Assembly: GCA_011503125.2 (NCBI GenBank)
Contig: WWBZ02000008.1
Coordinates: 62,001-126,000 of the forward strand
DNA: 64,000 nt
From: Botryosphaeria dothidea
Lineage: Eukaryota; Ascomycota; Dothideomycetes; Botryosphaeriales; Botryosphaeriaceae
Direction: 5' to 3'
Shown: positions 55,858 through 64,000 of the stretch, piece after piece
Position numbering within the stretch: the stretch's first letter is position 1
Layout of the letters: every line of letters begins with the position of its first letter
The notes under the pieces: model-generated
Told to the model about the DNA's origin: nothing
The model's input: only the letters and a program-made list of their open reading frames with translations
Databases searched by the model: none
Position numbers and translations under genes: made by a program

Positions 55858-58800
55858 CTATCCCCCCCTTCTCTAAGCGAGGTCTACTAAGCTTCTTAAA
55901 AAATTTAGGCAGCTTAGGCGCGTCCTTATAGTATACGTAGTACTTATAGATTTTATTAGAAGTATTCTTATAGTTACCCTAGTATTACTATAGGGGATTA
56001 GAGTTCTACTCGTCCTAGTTACCTATAAAGGTAACCTTATACTATACTCTATACCTTAAATTTCGGTAGTCTACTACCTCTAGTACTTCCTACTCCTTAT
56101 AAGTTTTATTCTCGTCCTTATTAAAGATTACGTATACTAGGCTAGGCTCCTAGACCTAACCCGGGTATAGGTTATCTAGGGTAAAATATAGCTTCTAGGG
56201 GTAGAATATAGAGAAGATTCCTTTCTCTTATATATAAAGAGGTATAGTAACTTCGTATGCTTTGCCGTTAATTAACCTAGTAATTTTCTACGGACTAAGG
56301 TTCTTTAGTAAGAGAGACTTACTATTCCGTCCTAGGTTAAAGTCTCGGGCGTTAATAAATACTTTATCGCCTATACGGAAAGTAGGGTATAGCTAGCGGA
56401 ATTTATCTACGTAGCGGGCTTATTCTTCTTATATCTAAACTAGTTATTCTTAGAGGAAGCTTCTTATAGTATTTAACCTTTTAACTAACCGGTCTATTCT
56501 AATTACTTCTACTTTTCTAGTACCCTAGTAGATTTTTATAGGCTCTAAGCTAGTACGTAGATAGAATCCGTTATCGGCGAAGAATAGCGATATACTAGTT
56601 AATGCGCTAATATACGTATTGGCTATAAATTTAGCTTTAGGTAGAAAGTCGACCTAGTTATCTTGCGCGTAGTTAATATATATCCGGAGGTACTTTTTAA
56701 GACCTTTAATAGAGCTCTCGCTCTAGCCGTTAGTCTAGGGGTAAAAGATAGTTAATATTTTAATCTTTACGTTATATCGTTTTATAGTTCTTCTATAGAT
56801 ATAGAAGTCTATAGCGCTACCTCGGTCGGAGATAATATCTATTAGAAAACCTCGTATATAAAAGAGGCGGCGGTTTAGAGCCTCTACGGTTTCTTTAGCA
56901 CCTAGTATTATTATTAGCTCGTAGATCTTTTCTTTAGTTAAACGGTCTATAATAACTAGATAGTATCGATATCTCTAATTCTTCCTAGTGTATAGCGGTA
57001 GTTTTTCTATAAAGTCTAGAGTTACGTAGAGCTACTTCTATTAGGGAATAGATAGCGGTTTAAGTAGTTCTTACTTTTACTCCGAGTATAGCTTATAGCG
57101 GCGGTAGTAGTAATAGTTCTTATAGAAACGAGTAACGTCTTCCCTTTATCTAGCCTACTAGTAGTTTTCTATAAGCTTCCTATATATAGCTTTAGGTCCT
57201 AGGTATCTTATAAGTAGTTTTTCGTAGTAATTCTATAGGAGGCGTAGGCGTAGTAGTTAGTAGTCTAGGACAACAAGCGCGTCTTTTAGCTATATCTAAC
57301 TATCTTTTACTAAGAAGTTCTAAATATTTTTCTTATAGCCCTTCCTAATTAAGTAGCTTAGTACACGTCTATCTCTAGTATTAATACTTCTACGGAGGTT
57401 CTAGATTACTCTATCCTCCTCGTAGGCTTCGCTAATAAGTATATTAAGGTCTTTTTATCTAGCTTCCTAGGTTTCCTAGGCTTCCTAGGTTTCCTAGGCT
57501 TTCTAGATTTCTTAGGTCTAGTTATCTTCCGGCTCTTAAGAGTCTAACTCCTCCTTCTCTAGGTTATTAGTAGTAAAGAGAATAGAATTAATAGCGATCT
57601 TTATATTAGGTTCTAGGTTTAAGTCCCGAAGTAGTTATTAGAACCGGTGTTGCTTCCTTAGGTCGTTAATTCCTTACGGTAAGTTCTACGTTCTCCTTAT
57701 AAGCGAGTCTAGCTTCTCTCCTTATTTACCTAGCCGGTAGAAGATAATAAAGTTAAAGGCGGATAGAAATTTAGTCTAGCGGGCTTAGCGGCTAGTTAGC
57801 TACTTAGTTATTATAAAATACTCTAGGTTCTTATAATCTATAAGTACCTTAATAGGCTTATCTATAGAAGTGCTTATAAGTTCTAGTTCCTAAGTCTTAA
57901 AGAAGCGAATAATAGTAAGTAGCTCTTTATCGTAGATTATATAGTTATACTTAGTTAAGGATATTTTCTTAGAAAAGTATACAACTAGTTTAAGTACTCC
58001 GTCGTACATCTGCGATAGAATACCTATACTAATAAAGTCTAAGATATCCGTTTTAACCTATATTTTCTTTTTAGGGTCGAAATATATAAGAATAGGTGCG
58101 GAGGTAAATGCAGCTTATAGTTAGTTAAAGGCGGCTTGTTTCTTATTATCCTATATAAACTCCTAGTATCTTATCTTGCGTTTTCTATTCCTAGTCGTAA
58201 ATTATTCTCCTTTTATTATCTTAGTAAGGGGGCGTACTATATAGGAGAAGTTCTTAATAAAGCGGCGGTAGAAGTTTATAAAGCTAAGGAAGGCTTATAT
58301 ATCCTTAACTAACGTCGGTATCTTCTAGTTAATAATAGTAGAGACTTTTTCTAGGTCCATTTTAATTCCGTTTATGCTAATAATAAGGCCGAGGTACTTA
58401 ACTAATCTAATATTAAATTCGTATTTATTAAGGTCGAGTTAGAGACTACGGTCCTTTAGTCGTTAGAGGACTTTATTAATATTTTAGGCGTGTTTATCCT
58501 CCTTTTTACTATAGATAAGGATGTTATTTAGGTACGCTATATAAAACTTGTCTAGGTATTCGAGTATAGAATTATTAATATAGCTCTAAAAGGTGCCTAG
58601 CGTATTATAGAGCCTAAAGAGTATAACTAGGTATTCGTACTAACTAAAGCGAGTATTAAAAGCGGTAAGGTACTTATAGCCTTTCTTAATTCGGATCCGG
58701 TTAAAGGCATAGATAACGTCGAGTTTTATAAAGATCTTAGCCTTACTAAGCTAGGTAAGGGTTTTATTAATATATAGGATTAGATATCGGTTCTTCTTAG

Positions 58801-61798
58801 TAATAGCGTTTAGGGCTCTATAGTTAATATAGACCCTAAGTCCTCCTCCTAGCTTTCTAATAATAAGTAGAGGTACGGTATAGTCCGAAGAGCTAGGGCG
58901 AATAAACCCTTTTCCGAGATATTCGTTAATATATTTCTTAACCGCTTCGTTTTCTTATTAAGATATTAGACGGTAGCTTTTTATATAAGGAGGTTTATAG
59001 TTAGGTTTAAGCTTAATTTTATAGTCTTCTTTCTAGTAAGGAGGGAGTATATCCGCTTCTATCTTATCCTAGAGTTCTTTAATCTAGTAGTATTCCTTCG
59101 GTAGCCGGGCAAGGTATTCTTCTCGTCTATATATTTTCTTTCTATTTATAAACTTCTAAAAGTCGTCTTCTCTAGTTATAGCTACGCTAGTATTTATAGT
59201 AGGTTCCGTAGGCGTATAGTAGTATTCTTTATATCTAGGAAGTAATACTAAGTAGAAGAGTATAGATATAGAATATAGTTAAATATCTAGTTAGGATTTC
59301 TCTATCTTCTATTTAGGTCGGTATCTAATAGTATATTCGGTATAAGGTTTTATAGTAAGATAGCTAGCTTTAAAGTACTAAGGCTTATAAAACTTAACTA
59401 ACCGCTTATTCTAGTTAATATACGGGTTATAAGTACGTAATTATCCGTCTCTAAGAATTAGTAGATAGTCTTCTAGGTTGGCAATATAGTAGAGAAGTTA
59501 TTCTTTATAAGAACTAATATTAATATCGACTAGAGAGGCGTAGATAATATATTAAGAGAATATTCTATCTTCTAAAGTTATAGTAATCCGTTTAATAAGA
59601 GGGATCTTTATTATCTTATATACGCGAATAAAGAAGGTATCGATAAGCTTAGCTTAGCTTCTATTATCGATAAGAGAACGTATATTACTACTAGCTACTA
59701 TAGTATATATAATAAGGTAGATTCTCTTAATTTTACACGCGCGATTATCTACTACGAAGTTTAATACCTTTATCTCTTTCTAACTACGACTAGCTAGCTA
59801 CTCGCCTAGCTTCTTCTACTTATATAGTCCTAGAAGGCGACTTACTCCTAGGACTAGGAGTTTTCCGACTCGCTATTAGAGTCGAGTTTCTTAATACTCT
59901 AGATATACGTAAATCTAGCGCGGTTATTATTAGAATAGTAAGTATTAGATATAAAGTAGCCTAAGCCTCTATAGCTACGGTAGCGTCCCTACCTCGTTAT
60001 TACGAGGCGTTTCTCGTCTAATAGCTTTAAGAGTTTTAGCTTAGGCTTATACTATAGTCTAATCTAGTCTCTTAGTTTAGTAGTAGTAGGTATACGGCCC
60101 TATTAGCTATCTTAGTTTATATTACCGCTTTTAGTTCTACTCTAGCGGCTAAGGTTACCTTAAGTAGGTTTCTAGTTATAGGTAGGCTTAGTACGATCTC
60201 TTTTAGGATTATTACTATTATTTATCCTTTTATTAGAACGGATATTTATAGACTTAATCTCTTAACGACGATATTCGGTCTTACGGAGAGTTTCGAGTAG
60301 CTATTCGAGAGAGATAAAGATAAGAATAGCTACTAAGAGGGCTAAGCTAATAGAAATACTATTCTATATCTTATCGATCTTCTCTTCTTTAGTTAGATTA
60401 GTAAGGAACTAGAGTATATATAGGCGGGCGTAGTAGGAGTCTACCGTCTCTTTCTCGCTTTATCTAGTAAGAATAAGGTTATTAGTAGCTTTTTTCTTTA
60501 CGATATCTATTCTATATATCTTTCCTAGCTTTTCTAAGAAATCTAGGGCTATTTAGTAGCTATTAATATACGGGCGTATTATAGTAGTAATTAAATTAGT
60601 AAGGCGAGAGTAGATATAGCGAATTATTAGCTTCTAATTTTCTTTAAAGAAGTTCTCTTCGACTTTAAGCTTAAAGATTATATTATTCTTAAAGTTAACG
60701 AAAGTATAGATATTAGTAGAGATAAGCTTATTAATATCTTTTATAAGTATCTTACGTAAGCCCTAATAAGAGAGGGTTCGCTATAAGATAATAGTTTTCT
60801 CTCTTAGTTAACGTTTCTAGTTAAGACTACGAATATTAGTACTAGAAAGGATACCTTCGTAATAGTTAGCGATATCCTTAGTTAGAAGATTATTTTCTTA
60901 GATAAGCCGGCTAATCTTATCGTTACTTTCCTTAATAACTTTATTAGATCTAGCGATTATCTTCTTATAGGTCTATTTAAGTTTCTTATACTTATCCTAA
61001 AGAGAGACGTAGGCTATATACTCTTTACTAGTAGCTATTTAAGTAACTTAGAGGACGTAGTAGAACTTAGTACGCTAGTTTACTATTACTATAGTATACT
61101 AGTTATAGAAGATATATTTATTAGGCTAGCGAATAGAGTTAAGTCCGTAGTTACTTAGTATTCCGGGGTTAATAGTAAGATTAAGATCCGTAGCTAATAA
61201 ATATATAAGTTCTTCGGGTTCTAGGTTTCTACGTAAGGTAGTATAACGTAAGATAGAACCGGTAGCTTAACTTTACTAGTCTAAGGTATTAGAAAAGCCC
61301 TAAAATAGAATAGTACTACTTATAAACTCGTTAAGGTTTTAGCTAGGTCCCCTAACTATATTACTAAATAATTCTTCTTTATTATCGCTTAGATAAATAG
61401 AGATAGTACTAGCGATACTACTAGTACGGCTACGACTATAGCTTACGGGGAATAGACTTTATTACGCTATAATCTTCGCTAATTATTCTAGTTTTTTAGA
61501 GTAGTTTAACTCGTATTACGGGTAAAAACTCTAAAGAGATTAGTACGAAATTAACGAGAATCTTTATATCTTATTTAAGAAGATAGATTTTCTATAATTA
61601 TACTATTATTTCTCTAATAGTATAGGTTTCTTTAATATTTCTAGGTTACTTATCGTAGAGTATCGGTATTATTAAGTTCTAGTTATAGGTTATTAGTATT
61701 ATCGGATTTTAGTTATAGATTATCGAGTTTAGGTTCTAGTTAATAGTACGGGTATTAGGTTATCGAGTTTAGGTTTCTTATTAGTAGTATATAGATTA

Positions 61799-62030
61799 TA
61801 TAAGGTAGTAAAGCTAAAATAATAGTATTACTTTTAACTAAAAATCTATATATAAGAAGAAAGAAAAGAGAGTCTAGAAAGAGAGGGCGAAGGGTAAATA
61901 TACCTAGTCGCTTAGCGCTAGGCCCGTGCCCTAGTATCTAACCGAGTTATCCTTAGTAAAGTTAAGGCCTTTAGTTACTATTAAGTATCTACCTAGTTAT
62001 CTAGAGTAGTAGCGCTTAAGAGGCCTAATA
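61799..62030 (-). repeat. 5' LTR of the gypsy-type element
   Basis: Second copy of the 232-bp repeat, ending GGCCTAATA at 62030. It is the 5' LTR because the reverse transcriptase reads on the minus strand. The sequence CTATA occurs directly left of the element (55621-55625) and at 62033-62037, 2 bp beyond its right end; this is a weak candidate for a target-site duplication. Confidence 0.82.
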
Positions 62031-64000
62031 ATCTATAAACGCTTCTTTAGAAGTCGTAGGTTTTCCGTTAATAAGAGATCTAGTTATAGTCTAATTTCGT
62101 AGATAAGTATTAGTCTCGGCTACTTCTACCTAAAAGTCTATTAAAAGCTTTACTTCTTTTAGTATTACTCTTACTTAAGCTTTTATAGTTTAAATAGCTT
62201 ACTCTACTATATTATTTTAACTTAACTAATATAAAATAGTATATTAGAAAGTAATTCTAAGGATTACGTACTATTAATTAAGAATAGCTTTAAGCTTAGT
62301 AGCGTTATCGCTATAAACGATAGCGAGCTTTACTTCTTCTTAAAATTTTATTTTTACGCGCTATTTATTTAAGACGCGTAGTACTTTTTCTCGTCTCTTA
62401 AGCGCGATAGTCTATATCTTTTTTAAATAATTATTAATAATCTTAAAAAAGTAGTAGTAGCTAGTCTAAGATTCTAGTAGCGGGCCGTAAATATTAATTA
62501 AAATAAGTAATAGACTTACGGCTTTTCTATTACTTACGTAGTACTCTTTCTTATTTTTTATTTTAGTAAAAGTATATACTTTATATACGTAGTCTTCCTC
62601 CGCTATAGTAGAGATCGGCTCTATAAGAGTCGTTATTTTATATAGCTCTACTAGCTTTTATTTACTAAGATATTTAAATTTTCTATACTATAGTCTAAAT
62701 AGCTTAATCTTTTAGTTAGTTACTATTATCTCTAGAGTAGAGTCTTATTTTTATTTAGTAGTTTAGATTTCGTAGGCTATTAGTAACTCGTTCTACGAAT
62801 TTATTTTACTATAGACTAGGGCTAGCGTAGCTAGTTAAATCTATTATTACGCTATCTCGAGAGCCGATAGCGCGAAGTATTTATTTATCGGTTTAATCTT
62901 ATTTATAAGGTAAACTTCTTTATTCTTTTAAGCGATAAGAATATTTTTATTATACTAATCTCTAAGATAGAGGAAACGATTATTAAAAGAACTCTTTAGT
63001 TCGTTCTTATATATCTATCGGCTAGAGAGAAGGTTTATACTTAATTTTAGAACGTAAAGAATAGAGAATAAAGAAATCGAATTACCGTATCTATTTACTA
63101 ATATAACTAAGCCGACGTAGTCGGCGTATAATACTTCTTTACTAACTTTAATTATACGTCTTATAATACGGGTTAGAGGTCTACTAAAAAGTTAGCGTTA
63201 GTTAGTTATATATATAGATATAGCGGAATCTATAATCTAGATATCTTTAGAAAGCTTACTAGTAATAGATTTTAATAATATAGTAATCTCCTTAATATTC
63301 TTTTCTTTATTACTAATTTCTTAGCTTTTAGTAGCTTTATTATTATAGATAGGCTTATTCTCGACGGCTTAGAAGGCCTTTAGTTAGTTAATTTAATTTT
63401 ATAGAGTCTTTAACTATATAGTAAGATAAAATAGCTAACTTCTCCGCGCTACGCGCTTCTTCTATATAAGACTACGCGCTTTTAAAAGATATTTATAGTC
63501 GCGAACGTAGTAGTTTTAGTTATAGAGATAGTACCCGCTTTATCCGTCTCTTATTAGGCTACGGCGACGAGATCCGACGAAGATTTTATCTTAGTTCTAC
63601 TATCTTACTACGAGCGTAGTAAAGATTCTATTTTAACGTAATTTCTTCTTCTATAGTAGTATAATACCGTTCTTAACTAAGATATTCTTCTAGACGTTAA
63701 GGCTTATTTAAATCGACTAGTACGAGTCTAGAAGCGCTTATAATAGACGCTAGAAGCGTATCTTCTCTAAAGTAATATTCTTTATATTCTTATTAAAGGT
63801 AGCGAGCTTCTTTTTTAGCGTTTAAAGCTAGGTCTAGGCGGTTTTAATAGTAGTTTTAGGCTTTATTTAGTAATTAATATAGTTTAGTAGATATTATCTA
63901 CCGATATCTTAGAGCTTCTCTAAGTACTTATTTTTTAGAGATTTCTATATAAGCTTAGCTAAGTTAAGGTCTTATACTCTCTTAGTATCGTCTTCGTTAA
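62031..64000. mobile_element. Unidentified RIP-altered repeat sequence
   Basis: TpA-rich and CpA/TpG-poor like the rest of the block, with no open frame. I could not match it to the continuation of the LINE on the other side of the LTR element, nor to a known element class. Confidence 0.5.

Larger units (their letters stand above)
55626..62030 (-). mobile_element. Complete but RIP-inactivated Ty3/gypsy-type LTR retrotransposon
   Basis: Two direct copies of a 232-bp sequence bound the element (55626-55857 and 61799-62030). Inside, on the minus strand near 58585-58500, is a reverse-transcriptase core reading IAYLNNILIYSKKEDKHA. Gypsy elements have YLDDILIYS here, so both catalytic aspartates have become asparagine (GAC to AAC). 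A purine-rich tract lies just inside the left copy (minus strand GAAGGGGGGGATAG, about 55858-55871). It fits a polypurine tract next to the 3' LTR, so the 5' LTR is the right copy. Gag-protease would lie at about 61-59.5 kb and integrase at about 57 kb, but these were not resolved in detail. The LTR ends read TA...TA, as expected for TG...CA after RIP. Confidence 0.85.
53430..64000. mobile_element. RIP-destroyed transposable-element block
   Basis: In this block CpA and TpG have nearly vanished while TpA is extremely common; many 60-base lines contain no CA or TG at all. This is the footprint of repeat-induced point mutation, which changes CpA to TpA in duplicated fungal DNA. Every frame is full of TAA/TAG. 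The change from normal DNA is abrupt near 53.43 kb. At least two element types can be recognised inside, listed separately. The block runs to the window end, so its right border is unknown. Confidence 0.93.

Noticed and set aside
59880..60010. A gag zinc knuckle in the gypsy element
   Set aside because: The stretch looks suggestive, but the CCHC spacing cannot be matched after allowing for RIP changes.
1..64000. tRNA, rRNA genes or CRISPR arrays
   Set aside because: No cloverleaf with A/B boxes, rRNA segment or regularly spaced repeat array was recognised by eye; a covariance-model search would be decisive for tRNAs.

Overview
The window is nuclear DNA of a filamentous ascomycete (Pezizomycotina; Sordariomycetes is my best guess). 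The genes have many short introns (about 45-65 nt) with GT...AG borders and CTNA-type branch sites. The families are typical of these fungi: highly reducing PKS, Zn2Cys6 and bZIP regulators, pisatin-demethylase-like P450, HAD type II and an MRP-type ABC transporter. The right-hand 10.5 kb shows repeat-induced point mutation (RIP): CpA and TpG are almost absent and TpA is very common.

Region 1, about 1-31.5 kb, is a secondary-metabolite gene cluster that continues leftwards out of the window. In order it holds a P450 (5' end missing), a LigB-type ring-cleaving dioxygenase, a FAD monooxygenase, a sugar-type MFS transporter, two fungal transcription factors, a second P450, a PhyH-type 2-oxoglutarate dioxygenase, a KS-AT-DH-MT-ER-KR-ACP polyketide synthase of about 2,500 residues, a stand-alone thioesterase and an AMP-dependent acyl-CoA ligase. 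A plausible logic is that the PKS builds a reduced, methylated acyl chain, the thioesterase releases it, the ligase activates it, and the oxygenases decorate it. The product cannot be named from sequence.

The cluster looks partly dead. The FAD monooxygenase has an in-frame TAG, P450 no. 2 has an in-frame TAA and TAG, and the PhyH gene has tandem TAGs plus frameshifts. Every one of these stops could be a CAA/CAG codon changed by C to T. The MFS transporter may be shortened in the same way, and the first regulator cannot be spliced to give a complete Zn2Cys6 motif. The PKS, thioesterase, ligase and LigB genes look open.

Region 2, about 32.5-50.7 kb, is ordinary gene-rich DNA: an NAPE-PLD-like metallo-hydrolase, a small mitochondrial-type membrane protein, a bZIP factor, a HAD type II hydrolase divergent from a class II aldolase, a mitochondrial ABC1/UbiB kinase-like protein, an ABC-C transporter, and a BsmA-like 2-oxoglutarate/Fe(II) dioxygenase.

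Region 3, about 50.7-64 kb, has no intact gene. After a transition zone there is a sharp change near 53.43 kb to RIP-destroyed repeats: a Tad/LINE-like element with endonuclease remnants on the plus strand, then a complete minus-strand Ty3/gypsy-type element (55626-62030) with two 232-bp LTRs and a mutated reverse-transcriptase active site, then an unidentified RIP-altered tail.
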